Source: Limanda limanda (Eukaryota; Chordata; Actinopteri; Pleuronectiformes; Pleuronectidae). From it: a stretch of 64,000 nucleotides of DNA. A program made the position numbers and the translations under genes. Every line of letters starts with the position of its first letter. The first letter of the stretch is position 1. A model generated the notes under the pieces. The model saw only the letters and a program-made list of their open reading frames with translations. It had not been told where the DNA came from and made no database searches. The stretch spans positions 28,463,393-28,527,392 of the forward strand of contig NC_083644.1 in NCBI RefSeq assembly GCF_963576545.1, in the 5' to 3' direction. Of this stretch, positions 49,028-61,830 are shown in pieces.

Positions 49028-50639
49028 AGATGAGCCGGATACTCGGCTGAAACGAGTATCCGGTACGGATAAAGCACTTTTGCCGATTACGAGTAATCGG
49101 AGTCATTATCTGTGCTCGGACTGAATGAAAATCCTCACACAGCGTTACAGCGGTCCTCCCGTCACACACGGCTCTGCTCACTCACTCACAGAACAGCTCT
49201 CTGTCTCTCAGTCACTCAGGTTCACTGCGCATCGGGACTGTTCCATAGGCTCAGTCAAGGAAGCAGAAATGATTCGTTCATTTCCCGACTGGGTCTTCGG
49301 GTACGAGTCTTTGGAAAAATTTTCACGAGACCTGCATTGGCTCAGTAGAGGAGCGCTGGAGATGCGAGGGACGTTCACTGTCTCCCGGAGAAATGAACAC
49401 TCTGTGTTTTTAGTATAGAAAGACGTGAATTATATTCGTTCACAAGTCATACAGACCGGTTTTGTTATTTTCACTTTACATTAACACTTAAAGTTTAGTG
49501 CAGTGTAATTGTTTGCCGTGATAATTAAATGCCAGTGTGATAATAGATGACAATTTCAAACCATACAAACTGTCATGTTGTACTGCATTTAATAGAGGTT
49601 TACTTTACTGTAAAGTAAGTGTAAATGTAAAGTGAAAATAACAAAACCAGTCATTATGACTTGTGAACAAATATAATTCACGTCTTTCTATTACAATTTC
49701 TAATACAATAGAATAAAATAAAAAATTAATGGGGTAGATAGAATAAAAACATTTTTATTTACATTAAAACAGCTTAACGGCTTAGTTTTGCTCGCGAGAC
49801 ATATCTGCTCCGAACAAGCCTTTTAATTAAAAAATATATGAAACAACTTACAGCAAATTACGTTCAGATTCGATTTAACAACGGAGTTACGGAGCCGAGT
49901 CATTAATAATATCTTCTTACACTGTGCATGTATCATCAGATCACTGTAGTGAACGGGACTGTGCCATCAGGTGCACAGAGCGCACAGGAGATCACTTACA
50001 AGAAATGAGCAACTTTCCAAATAATATCACAGAGGAGGTGAGGATTCACTGATGTGAGGGAATCGGTCTGATGCTCTAAATAACTAAATACTGCCGCGAC
50101 AGTGTAGCGGGGTTCTGCTCGATGTGTGCATGTGAATAGAAGGATGAGGAGGAAGTGAGGGTTCAGTGATGTCTGATCTCACACAGTGTGTTATCCACAG
50201 CAGCAGCGGCAGAGTTTCAGTGTATTTTCTTTATTAGTGACATCACTGCTGTCCCATAAAGTCGCTCTTCACCTCCACCTCACTAACAAACACCTCGATG
50301 TCAGTGTCAGAAAGTTTCGCTTCCTCTTCACATCGCTTGATGCGGTGACTCCGTCAGGAATCACGGTGGAAACCCGTCAGCTTCATAATTTAATATTCAC
50401 GCCGTGATTTGCATTGACCATTTATGGTTGAAAGTGGGCATGTGGAGGATGGATTTGGAGGCAGAATCACGTACGAACGTTTTCGGGTGGACTGTGATTT
50501 ATAAAGCCAAAATTGCGTTCAGGTGTGCGTGCGCACGGTTTTATAAATCGGAATTATCTTTTGTGTACGCCATTTCCGGCTTTTGTATGTATGTCAATTC
50601 AGTATGAATCCTACGCACTCTTTTATAAATGTGACCCCT
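49025..50639. mobile_element. Compound DNA-transposon block (hAT-like left part, MITE-like right part)
   Basis: The left part starts TAGAGATGAGCCGGATACTC, resembling hAT MITE ends, with an 11-bp hairpin (49035-49045 with 49053-49063). A 68-bp-arm foldback lies at 49416-49690. The right part ends TACGCACTCTTTTATAAATG and TGACCCCTG at 50639, a right terminus I associate with Harbinger-like MITEs. Further TTTATAAA motifs occur at about 50500 and 50542. It may be one element or several nested ones, since I cannot pair the outer ends. Confidence 0.5.
49416..49690. repeat. Foldback: 68-bp inverted repeat arms, 139-nt loop
   Basis: 49416-49483 (starting TAGAAAGACGTGAATTATAT) is the inverse of 49623-49690 with about four mismatches. 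Transcription would give a long hairpin RNA. Confidence 0.93.
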
Positions 50640-50664
50640 GCTCTCTCTCTCTTAAATATATACA

Positions 50665-50728
50665 CTTAAATATTTAAATACACCACAGTCACACTGCACA
50701 TGTAAATTGATTCTCTCTCTCTCTCTCC
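50665..50728 (+). repeat. 48-bp leader plus (CT)n tract, copy 2
   Basis: 50665-50712 is identical to 37353-37400 and is again followed by a CT tract (50713-50728), much shorter here. Confidence 0.95.
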
Positions 50729-50909
50729 TTATCTCCAATCTGTTGAAATTGAAGTGTTCTCACTCTGACAGGGTAAATATTGACAGAGTTGGTGTGTGTT
50801 GTCAGTGTACAGAAATTCACCTTCCAATAGAGACTGAGCCGAGTTGCTCAACACTGAAAAAAAGTCAGAAAAATGTACTCAGACCTCACACATGATCATG
50901 GACAGATGG

Positions 50910-50924
50910 CAACACACACAAACA

Positions 50925-50959
<35 letters not shown>
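50910..50959. repeat. (CA)n microsatellite
   Basis: CA tract with two small interruptions. Confidence 0.95.
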
Positions 50960-51189
50960 TGTCTTCCATATTTGCAAATAGCGCGGTGGTTTAAGATTAG
51001 GCAACTCTTCAAATTAAACATTTAAATTGCAGCTCCCTCATGTCTGTTATTTTAGTCCAGATATTAGTCAAACCCAAAATACATAATGGACCACACTTTG
51101 AACTGCTAAGTCGAAACTATGTATCTGAAGAAGCTGTCAAGGATGTTTATTTTACTTTGTAGTTTCACAACGGACTGTTGTGCTAAGCT

Positions 51190-51252
51190 AGGCTAAATTC
51201 TCTGTTCACTTTATGAATGTGGGCTATGCAAATACAATGAGATTGATTACTT
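51190..51252 (+). repeat. Diverged retroposon 3' tail fragment
   Basis: TGAATGTGGGCTATGCAAAT, then ACAATGAGATTGATTAC resembles the 3' end of the TTGA-tailed family at 7813, here on the plus strand. Confidence 0.45.
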
Positions 51253-51559
51253 GGTTAACTGAGAAAAAACTCAAGATCTATATTCTCATATGACTTTGCA
51301 TTTGATAAGTGTAGACACAAACAAACCGTGTAGCAACAGTAACTAAACCACTTACTATGACACAAAATTACTTCACTTACTATGCTTAAAAAAATCTGTT
51401 ATTTTACAGCTGGAGAAAGTACACTAGGTCAGAGTTATACATTGTTTGTTTTTTTAGCAGTGTATTATATTATATATAATTTTATATCATCCTATGTGCT
51501 CAACAGCAAACACTTTTGGTAATTTCCAGCAGTAAAGGCGATATCAACTCACAAGAGCC

Positions 51560-51757
51560 TTAAATTGACTGAGTGGTAGAGTGGTCATCCTCCAACCAGA
51601 AGGTCGGCAGTTTCTCATAGAAAAATAAAGTGCTGCTAATTGATGCACTGTATGAATGTGTTTGTGAATGGGTTAATGGCGAACGGTACCGTAAAGTGCT
51701 TTGAGTGATCAGCAAGACTACAAAAGCGCTATATAAATACAAACCATTTGCCATTTA
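51560..51757 (+). repeat. tRNA-derived SINE, copy 5 (internally deleted)
   Basis: The head GTGGTAGAGTGGTCATCCTC with GAAGGTCGGCAGTTTC is followed, after a deletion of the middle, by AATGTGTTTGTGAATGGGTT, AAAGTGCTTTGAGTGATCAG and AAGCGCTATATAAATACAAA. Confidence 0.85.
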
Positions 51758-54180
51758 AAGTAAGTCCTGATCTTGAAGCTCTGTTTTGAGGAGGGTTTCT
51801 GCAACAAAATAATTGCAGAAATAGAAGAAAAGAAAGCTTTCATAGCAATGTTGCAGGATTGCAGCATGTCTTCTGTTAAGACAAGACTTTGGTGAAAATC
51901 TAAAAATGCTTACTCGATTAAGTAGAGGAGCTAATTTACTCCTCAGACACCCAGAAGGTAAATCTGCTGAGGGTCAGATATTGGTTATTGAGCTCTTTTT
52001 GAACTTCTGTAGTGAAGGTTTCCATGCTTTGTGTGTTTGGTCGCTGAATGTATCTTCACACTGAAGCATATATCTGTAGTTAAAACCCTCAGTACAGCCT
52101 CACATCGCATCATAACATGTTGCGGGTTGGAATAGAATGGACTTTCTTAGGTATCTAAGTGCCTTTCAACAGTGTCTTGTGCACGCATTATGGACTAAAG
52201 CGGTGCACCATTAACCTTGTATTGTAGTGCACACAGTCCTCAATGAATATTTAGGAGTAATGGCTTAAAACGAGGTGGAAAAGGATCTTCGAAGTGTATT
52301 ATTATTGAATTGCATTATTATGTGCATTCTCTGTTTGTGTGTAAGAAAAGTTAAATCATTGCTTTCATGTTATCACTTAAACAGATCTAAAGAGTTTGAA
52401 ATCGTTCATCTACATGTGCTCCACTTCTTCAGTAATAACAAGCAACTAAATATGTGATTGGTCATATGGGAAACTATGAAAAAAAAAATTTTTAAATGAA
52501 GAATGTGTTGGGGGGTGTACCATTCCTTTGAGCACATTCACAGACATATATGCATTTGGGTGATTAAACTTAAACTTTAAAAAAAGGACAATATAAATAC
52601 GAATACAAAGATCAATAATCAATCAAATATCATTTCTGTATTTAAATTGTGAAATGTTCCTTTAATTAATTAATTGAACATTTTTTGTGTAATTTATTGT
52701 GCGAAAGATATTATCACAATGTTACACTACTGTTAGCAAAACTTTTGTATTATACACAACTTAAAGGATTTTATAGTCATAAAACTAGGGATGCAATATG
52801 AAAAAGAAAACAAAAATAAGTGCAATTATTTTTGACACTGGGAACAAAATGTTACGCATCTAATAAAACTAAACTAAAACGACTGTTTTTGTATCCCAGA
52901 TGTAACTGAAGCTGTAGCAGAAATGACATGTCGCTAACTTTGTGTTTTTTCTCTGCCCTAGTTTGTTCTCTCTCACTCTCTCTCTTTATTATTATTATTA
53001 TTTTTATTATAGTTATATTTATATATACTATATGAACTGTTTCTGCTATCATTAATAACATCATTACATCTGTTTGAATATGACGGTCACACATGTACGA
53101 ACATAACAACCCTTGCTTGTGCAGCATAACTGTTCCATAAGAACTCTCTATTTGAATAAACTTAATTTATATTTGTTTGCCATAAGGTCTATAAAACCAG
53201 TGTTTTCAGTTGAAAGCTCATTGTAGAAAATAGTGTAAATATTCTGTATTATGTTGGTAATACCAAACCAGCATTATGATTCTGATCCAACAAGAGGTCT
53301 CCAGCTGTTAAGGCACCCCAGCTCTGCCGTTTGAGGAGTCCTTTCACTTCCTTGTTCAGGTTGATACAGAAGTCTCCACACTAGAACATGCCATCAAGTT
53401 TAGCAAATGACCCTGGGGGACAATATAGATTGTAACTATGGATGCTAGTTAAGCAGAAAGGAGAATGAAAAGTTGATTTTTTTCAAGATTATTGCAAGCA
53501 ATGTTTATTGATTTTAACACACTAAATACTTCTTTCCCTGTTGGCTTGGGTTATTATGAAAGGGTTATGATGGGGATGATGGTTGATTTTATAAACTATT
53601 TTTGGCTCTTTGATATCCACCCCTTCAATTTAACATCAGTTGCAGACAATTATTAAAATTACAATATGAACTTGAATCTGGGTTAAGGATTGACTGATGA
53701 TAGAGGAGTAAGTGAATATATAGGATAAGGGGACTGTTCTGGGACCCTGAAGATTCCCATAACAGAAAAACATCAGTTTCATGCCCTGACAATATCAATT
53801 AAAGACAATTTAAATAGACTAGATTTTCTGTTCATTTTGTATGATATTGCTACACTTTTATTACTAAAGAATAGCAATTGATGCAAATTACAATTTTTCA
53901 GCGCGTGTATGTGTGTGTTGTATTCTATAAAAGTTTTCTCAGAATATAGTCATTATTTCCCATCCTGCTGATGTCAGAGCTAAGGAAAGACAATGGCCCA
54001 AGACTTCCTGTTCTTGTGATATCTGTGTGTGTGTTTGTGTGCGTGCGTGTGAGTGTTTGTGTGTGTACATGTTCCACTGAGTGAGGTTCAAGCTGTTTTT
54101 TGGTTTGGAGTTCAGAGTTAAGTGTAAGTGCAGTAAAAACCACAAGAGGCCAACAAAAGTTCACTATGACCCTATGACAT
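51758..54180. other. Unassigned sequence
   Basis: No exon or mobile element recognised. Short ATT-rich (52986-53010) and TG-rich (54024-54066) stretches occur. Confidence 0.4.
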
Positions 54181-54204
54181 CTGTGTGTGTGTGTGTGTGT
54201 GTGT
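54181..54204. repeat. (TG)n microsatellite split by a SINE
   Basis: The TG tract runs directly into the 3' end of the SINE, and TG-rich sequence resumes after the SINE head at 54475-54500. Confidence 0.9.
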
Positions 54205-54205
54205 A

Positions 54206-54474
54206 AATGGTAAATGGATTTGTATTTATATAGCGCTTTTCTAGTCTGATGAAGACCACTCAAAGCGCTTTACAGTACAGTTTCACATTCACCCATTCAC
54301 ACACACATTCATACAGTGCATCTACTTGCAGCACTTTGTTATTCTATGGGGGGCCATTCAGGGTTCAGCATCTTGACCAAGGACACTTCGGCATGCAGAT
54401 GGTTCAGACTGGGGATCGAACCACTGACCTTCAGGTTGGAGGACGACCACTCTACCCCCCAGCCACAGCCGCCC
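54206..54474 (-). repeat. tRNA-derived SINE, copy 6 (full length)
   Basis: The plus strand reads AAATGGTAAATGGATTTGTA, then TATAGCGCTTTTCTAGTCTG. It continues with CAGCATCTTGACCAAGGACA and GGGATCGAACCACTGACCTT (B box at 54412-54424). It ends with CTACCCCCCAGCCACAGCC, the tRNA-like head. It is close in sequence to copy 3, so both are among the younger copies. It sits inside a TG tract. Confidence 0.9.
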
Positions 54475-54812
54475 ATGTGTGTGTTTATGTGTGCGTGCGT
54501 GAGCCAGACAGATCCATCAGTGTTTGTAAAGAAGTATATGTTTATGAATGAATGACTACACTAAACATTTATTCTGGCATTTTAGAGTAAACCATTGATT
54601 TAGGCGCGCATTTTATGACTGAAAGGAATAATTGTTTTATTGTGGAAACACACATTTCCCTTGGTCCATCAAGGGCAATCCATCCATGTTTCATCATGTA
54701 CATTATACCTGTGTAGAGATAGAAAATAAATGTGTATATGACTTTTTCTCACCTTGTCCAGCTGGCAGTTTTCAGTATAAAACATCAAAAAGATGTCATT
54801 CAAAGATGAACT

Positions 54813-54850
<38 letters not shown>

Positions 54851-57800
54851 CATCCCACCCACAGTTAATTATTACAAAGGAACTTAAATCTGTGTTGACT
54901 CATTAACTTGTCCGATTTGTGCATTACGTGAAACTTCGGTGGACTGATAAGAAAAGTGTGCGATACGCTTCCATGTTGCTGGACCACTATGACTCACAGT
55001 CGTAATCACAGCAAAGTGATTAAACTCTATACATATTTTTATCACCAACAGGAATTAGTGAAACCTATCTCACATATCAGGCTGATTGCTGTTTGAATCT
55101 CCAATCCCCTACCTTTATTTATCATAGATACAGCATGTCAGCTTCTGTCAACTAACTATTTGGTTGATTGATATATGTGTAAATATATCACGAACACAGG
55201 TCTACCATAGTTTTATATTATCACCTACCTATGCTTAGGTCCACATCAAATAGATTAGATATACCTTACACCTAATGTGTATTCACCTATCGACAGTACA
55301 TGTACCCGTATGCATATGTTGTACTGCAGGAACACCTCGAAAGTAGAATAAAAATCTGGAGCTACGCATGTTTGTTTTTATAAAATAAGTTTTGTATCAT
55401 ATTCTTACTTAATCTGCATGACATCAACAATACCAATATTATGCAAAGTGGGGTTTATACCAGAGCTCTATGTTTACATCTTACTGATAAGTTTTACTGT
55501 TGCTGTGTAGAGAGCTTCAGTCATTGACTTTAAAATATCTTTGACACTACTGAGTAATTATATGTAAAAGTTATCTATTGAACAACAAATTTAATTTATT
55601 ATGGTATGGTAAACTACCTATTCAACAGATAACTGGTAACATTGGCATCAGTCATAAACCCTTTGTCTCTTAGTAGATATTTCCATTTTGAAGGTTATAT
55701 CAGCGTTTATCCCTATTTCTGTTGGCGAATGTTCTCATTTTATTTCACTTTCTTCTTTGATTATGTCATGTATACATTTGATGTTTTTCGATGTTTCTGT
55801 TAGTAACCTTCCAACAAATTTTAATAACAACCTCCTATTCCAACTTCCACTTTGTTGATTCTGGGCTACTGAAACATGGTGTTTCATCATGGCAATTTCC
55901 ATGAAATTTTTTCCAAGAATGTTATTTGTTCCGGTTTAATTGTACTATTAACTCTAATTTGAAAAGAAACATTAATCTCACGTATGCTGCAAAAAACACA
56001 TAGGAGATGTAAAGCTCTAACCACTACAAATATGAGCTTTACTCACTCGTTTAGTGTCAGTGATTTACAACCTTCCATGTGTGAGGATGCATAAAGTTTG
56101 TATGTGCCTCAAGCAAACGGTATATTCTTTGTCCCTCTACCACAAAACCCACTAACACTATGTATAATTCAGCTATCTTAAGTAAATACATAAAGCATGT
56201 ATTTTACCTCTGTTGAGGCGAGCAAACGCTTGGTGATCATTTAAGCAATTTGGTCTGAGAGAGACACTTCTGATCCCTTTAGAATGAACTATTAAAATAT
56301 TTAATCCAAGAAGTTATGGAAATTGGGACACGACTGGAAAATGCAAATCTCCTGATTTACAGTATGATGGCTCAAGTCCAGGTATGCAGATGCCCAGCAT
56401 AGTATATTTGCCCTGACATTGTCCACAGACATGGAAAATAGATTGAGTGTACAGTTCTGTCACACAATAATGGGTAAAGCAAAATCAGAAATTGAAGCTG
56501 AACACAGATCCTTGCAGCCATGTAGACACAGAGAAATGTGGTTTAATAAGGGCCAAGAGAGAATCAATGTCTTCATATCTTCCATGTTTGGTCCAGACAT
56601 TCAGACATTTCTACGATAAGTGGTGTTCTAGGTCTAGGTTGAACTGATCCATGGTTTGGTTTGTTTGAATGTGATGAAACTTTTTTCGATGGTTCAGACT
56701 TCTGGATCAATTACAGGAAGTTAAGGCAGACCTATCAGCTATTCTAGAACAGTAGAAGAAATATAAAATGTGCCAAGGTAGCACATGGGGAGAGTCTTGA
56801 ATACTGTGCTTCCAGTTTCTATTTCCAGTAATGCCATAAATATAATTGAGTAATGGCAATGCAATGGATTTGTTTATTTTTCTCTCCTCAAACAGATAAA
56901 GCTACCTGCACAACTGACTACACATCAACATCACATGTACGCCCATCAATGAACCAATAAATATCAAGGGGGACAAATCACATGTAAGTAATGACTACAG
57001 GACACGTGTTTTCTAACCCCATTGAAACCAAAACTAACCAGATTAAATGTGTACAATGTAACTCAAAATATAGACCATTGTCTGGACTTTCAGGTGTGAC
57101 AGCACCCTCAGTGGATCATTGTCTAAACTGTGTTACTGAGTGTTCCCGCCCTGCTGAACCTGTGGAGGAAACCCTATCCTTTATATACCCAAGGCTGTGT
57201 GTCCAGATAAATCAGCTACCGTGCTCACGGTTACATAAAGTCTCTGTTCCTGCACGGATACACTGGTTGCTTTTCAGATCAGGAACAAAGTGATTACACA
57301 CACAAGCACACACACTACTTATAGCTCATCATAAAGGTTACATATTTTGCCCAACATAGACAGAGACAAACTGAAAATTCGATTCATCATCTACTTTATT
57401 TTTTGACTGTAATAGAAGACAGATTCCCTGTCTGTTTGAAAAAGAAGGCAGACTGATCTGTAGCAGTCCAGTCAGGAAAGGTGCAAATTGTGCCGTGGTC
57501 ATCATCTTTTTTCAGGTTTGTGCAGATTCTGAACAGCAGGTCCTGTGTCCCCTTTTCTCTCTAGGTATCTGTCGCGTTTTTTTCCTTGGTGTGTTATTTG
57601 TGTTTATGCATCAAGATATTGACATCAGATAAATATCAACAAATTTGATTATATTTCTGACGCATATTTAACTCAGGGTTTGGCCATTAGATTTAAGACT
57701 TACAGTAGCTAACAGAGTATGTAAGTGTAAGTAATAATATATCATAGATGACAGGATGAGGTCTTATTTCCTTTTATTTCTTGTCCTTATCCTTTTCCTA

Positions 57801-58580
57801 ATCATTGTGAGTTAAAGAGCTGTGTAGTGAGGTCCTCATTCCTCTACAACTTTCCTGCTAGTGATAAATCCCACTCAAAAATGTACTGGTTCAAGTACAT
57901 GCAGCATGGCGTGACTAACAGGCCCCACTAGCACTGGACTGTCAACACAGTTGGGGTTGACTGCAGTTTAGAATCTCTTTCCCATCGAAATTCACCTGTA
58001 AAGTTGACTCATGGTCGTTAAGTCCTGTCCACTTCCTAGTGATCAAATCCCTGAATGCCTCACGTAATAATTGCTCTTCTACATTTTCTTCTTGAAAAAT
58101 ATTACCCATTATAAGAGATGCTGTCATTGGTCTTTTACTGAGACTTTAAAGTGTGATCAGCTTCCGAGAGAAGCAAAACTGTCTGTTTGTTTATATTACA
58201 TCTAGGACTCCCTATATTTTCTTTTTTTTTTATAAATATTTCTCGCTTTTAATTGATAAAACATGTGGTTGCACCATGCAGTCTGTAGGTTGGACACTTC
58301 ATAGCCTCAAGTTTCAGATTCAGTAAGATGCAGTCAAATAGAGGGTGACTACAGGGCAGTGAGATGTGCTACAGCCCACGTGCTTCAAGCCTCACTATTC
58401 TGTTTACAATTCCACATACACACTAGCACAACATAAACTGCTATCACTGCCGGCACTTCCCCAAGCTGTCCACTGGTCCACAGAACTGGGCTTACACATG
58501 TACACATGTACACGTTGGGGAGGCACATGCACAGCACCACTTGACTATCAACAGGAAACATCTTTTGCAGAACAGGAAGT
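54475..58580. other. Mostly unassigned; one AC microsatellite
   Basis: An (AC)n tract lies at 54812-54847. No exon was accepted. A cysteine-containing 100-codon frame at 56991-57293 has no known motif or splice context. Confidence 0.35.
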
Positions 58581-58589
58581 GCTACTCTC

Positions 58590-58700
58590 TAATTGGTTGG
58601 GGGTGACTCAGTGAGAACTGTGTCTCAGCCAATCAGAGTGCTCTTATTTTAGGGGCAGGTATAAAAGCAGAGAGGCTGCTCTGCTGATGGTCAGACTGAG
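58590..58700 (+). promoter_or_regulatory. Core promoter with TATA box, CCAAT boxes and AP-1 site
   Basis: The elements in order are an inverted CCAAT (ATTGG, 58592-58596), an AP-1 consensus TGACTCA (58604-58610), a forward CCAAT (CCAATCA, 58629-58635) and a TATA box TATAAAAG (58660-58667). A start site would be expected near 58690, in GGTCAGACTGAGAG. Spacing and order are those of a regulated RNA polymerase II promoter pointing right. A second TGACTCA lies at 58747-58753. I find no coding exon downstream within the window, so the gene is unknown. Confidence 0.55.
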
Positions 58701-58754
58701 AGTCACATTCCTGTTTGCTGTGTGTGTGTCTGTGTTCCCAGTTGAATGACTCAC

Positions 58755-59100
58755 AAATTCCCCTTTGCCCTCTGCACAGCACACTGATCATTTTGTAGAT
58801 TAAATGTTACATGCACGAGAACGTATAACCTAAAAGTTATTGTGACAATGTCAGTGTTGCGTTTCTTTGCTTGTGTCACTAATCTAACATGTTTTGCCAT
58901 GAAAGCCTCTCACATAACCTATTCCCACATCTCTGTTTTTTGGGCTTTGTGTCATTATTTGCAGCAGCGCAGGTCATGATTTAACTCGGGACTCATACAT
59001 GTCGAAAGCATGTTTGGTCTACCATAGCTTTGAAATTATATTTTACATTCAAATGTGATTGGATAAAGGAACAAATGTACAATATATTAACAACGGATAT
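58755..59100. other. Sequence downstream of the promoter-like site, no exon recognised
   Basis: If the promoter is real, a short noncoding first exon and a long intron would fit. I see no clear donor to choose. Confidence 0.3.
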
Positions 59101-59106
59101 TTCCCT

Positions 59107-59250
59107 CTGCTTATGGCTTAAAGTGAACTTAAAGGAGCTGTTTATACGTTCTATATCCTCTATAACGTCTCGACCTTGATATGTAAAGTGCCTTGAGATA
59201 ATCTGTATGATTTTGCGCTACACAAGTAAAATAATAAAATTTAATTTAAT
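59107..59250 (+). repeat. LINE-type 3' tail
   Basis: TTAAAGGAGCTGTTTATACG, then GTAAAGTGCCTTGAGATAAT, then GCGCTACACAAGTAAAATAA, ending in AATTTAATTTAATTAATT, is the common L2-type retroposon 3' end of fish genomes. Confidence 0.7.
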
Positions 59251-59940
59251 TAATTGGGGAGGTGGGTGTTCGGCTCCATTAATAAGGATTAAAAATTACA
59301 ATCATAATTATAATAATATAGTTTCATATCGTTTTAAAGTATTTTGGTCTTTTTTTTCATTAAATATCGTATTTTCACATAATTTCATATCGCACCCCCT
59401 TTTGGAAGATACACAATACACTTGATTTATTCAGCATAAAGCAGCAAGTTTCCATACTTACTGCTCCTCTAATAACTAAGTCTTGGGTTAGTCTTGGCAG
59501 GGTTGTATACAGACCACTGCTAGTAGCCTGAAGCTGTGTACCTATGATTTATACATTAAATAATGCTGAGCATCCAAGCTTTTCAATTTCCATTGGATGA
59601 ATGGCAAATGTCATTGATTCACCTACATTAGCGTAGATGTAATTTGTATATTATAGGTTTGTCACTCTAGTAACTGCTAACAAAAGCATTGGTTTATTTA
59701 AGATCTTAACAATATTAATACAAAGACATCCCCGTCAAATCTTTACGTCACGTTCTTAACTTTATTGGAATCCCGCTTGTCCTTTCATCATAAAGGAATT
59801 ATGCGACATGTATGCTGTTTTTTGAATGTAATCTTTGAGGCTGTGTAGAAGATATTCATGAAACTGCTCTCTATCATGACACATCTCAGTGTGAGAAGAG
59901 GAAATCACTGCGCTGTTGAAGTATGTGTGTGAGAATTCAG
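59251..59940. other. Unassigned sequence
   Basis: No exon or mobile element recognised. Confidence 0.4.
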
Positions 59941-59946
59941 CTTGCT

Positions 59947-59962
59947 ACACACACACACACAT

Positions 59963-60013
<51 letters not shown>
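59947..60013. repeat. (CA)n microsatellite
   Basis: CA tract of about 67 bp with a single TG interruption near 59961. Confidence 0.96.
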
Positions 60014-60015
<2 letters not shown>

Positions 60016-61510
60016 GACCTCCTAAAGACCTAATCTCTTTACCTTCCTCATTGCGGTTCATAAAAGCAGCATATGTACTGTCACTTCATTGTTATGGTGT
60101 TATCCATCATGTTTATTCATCTTAACCAGTGATCCTCCCTGTCTGATCCCTGACTGCTCTGATTGAGACCAGGAGACCTTGAGGGGGAAAAGGCCAGGGA
60201 TGTGCACATAATGACACACAAATCTGACCGGGGATTATAGTGTGGTCTTGGTCCTAAATCTAACTCCACGTGGAGAGTCACACATCACTTCACACTGAGT
60301 GAACATCTGATTGAGCCATGCCCTAAACAGTTCTGGGACGTTACATCTCAAATTGTTACTGAAAGATGTTTTGTAAATTGCTGCAATTCAATGTTCCAAT
60401 CATTGATGGTAGCAATCCAGAGAGGCCGCATAAAATTTACAGCACATGTCCTATCAAAGTTTGATAAAATGTGTAATGCTACTGCTTACAACTGTAAACA
60501 GAATGTAAAAAAATCAAGGCACTTTAGCCATATTAATATAGGCTAGTAAAGATTGTATAAAGACAAAACTTTGAGTTGATTTAGTGTTTAGATCCACACT
60601 GTCAGGAGAAATGCTTGCAAACTCTCTGCATTTCAGTGGAATGCAGTACTGCACCATGGCTGTGTTTTCTTGAGAAGGCCGTGTTACCGACCTATTGTGG
60701 GCAGTAAATAAGAAGAATGGGATCTGAAGAAAACTCTACTTTTTATAGTATTTGAGTGTACTTTTTTCAAACAAAAAGGACCTAAAGTGACCCTCGTACA
60801 ACTGAGTGGAATTTTTTGCCATTTCCACCCAGAACCCACAGTTCTATAGAAATGTGTGACAAGGATCCATTATGAGTACTTTATAATGTATATTGTATAT
60901 TAGCCTCATTGTTTCCACATGTCTCCTTTTCCCTAACATGTGCAGTATGTGCATGTGTCTCTCTCATTACTTTTGATGTGTATGTATCTCTACGCGTGCA
61001 CGTGTGTGTGGTCGCTGAATGTTGGCCGGCTTGATGTAATCTAACAAACACAGTGAGAGCTGATGGGGTGGGATGGAATCCAACCTTTCCTGGCTCAGTT
61101 TCAGGAGTGTTAAAAGCTGCAGGCGTCACAGTGGAGCGTTGCTCCATACACATCTCAGCCAACCCCACTGTGATTACTCGTCTGCTGCCAGTTGCAGATG
61201 CTCAGAAATCACTACAGGTCCCAGGCAAACACAATTACAGAAGGGGGAAATCCAGAAACTCTGGTGCCAACTGTATGTGTGTCAGACTGTGTATACGCAT
61301 TGTGTCAGTGTGTACGTGTGAGGTCATTTTATTACATGGTTAAAATGCCAGCCTCCTTCTCTGCTATCCAAATGCTAAGTTTGAAAAAGCACCTCTGGGT
61401 GCTGCCAGGAGTACCAGGGATAGATTAACAGAGTTAAGCAGAGAGCTGTGACGCAGATGTGGTGACAGCACACTGGGCTGGACTGGGACAACAAATCGGC
61501 CCTGGCATTT
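60014..61510. other. Unassigned sequence
   Basis: No exon or mobile element recognised. The repeat-free stretch 61020-61290 has an even composition, with overlapping short frames in more than one phase and no preferred one. Confidence 0.35.
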
Positions 61511-61830
61511 TGGCCCAGAACACACACAAACAAACTTGTATCACTATCCCCATGTAGGACACTCACTGACATAATGAATTCCCTAGGTCCTCACCATAAC
61601 CTTTACCATCACAACTAAATGCCTAATCCTAACCAAACTCTAAATCCTACCCCTTCCCTAATTCTAAAAAATCAGTCTCTACCCATTAGACCTGTCTGCA
61701 CAGTGACATACGTTATCAAGGGCTGTTATGAATTCAGGTTGAAGTCCTCAGTAGGATATAAAAACAAGCCCACATTCTAATCCAGAGAGAAAGAGGGTTC
61801 TCATTATGTCCCCACAACAAGACAACAATC
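61511..61830 (+). repeat. TG/CA-associated dispersed repeat, copy 2
   Basis: ACACACACAAACAAACTTGT, then GTAGGACACTCACTGACATA, then ATGAATTCCCTAGGTCCTCA and CTAAATGCCTAATCCTAACC parallel the copy at 2455-2760 in order and strand. This copy is longer in its right half. Confidence 0.6.

Noticed and set aside
56991..57293. Cysteine-containing 100-codon frame
   Set aside because: Two CxxC pairs alone are not enough. There are no splice signals, no promoter and no recognisable domain.
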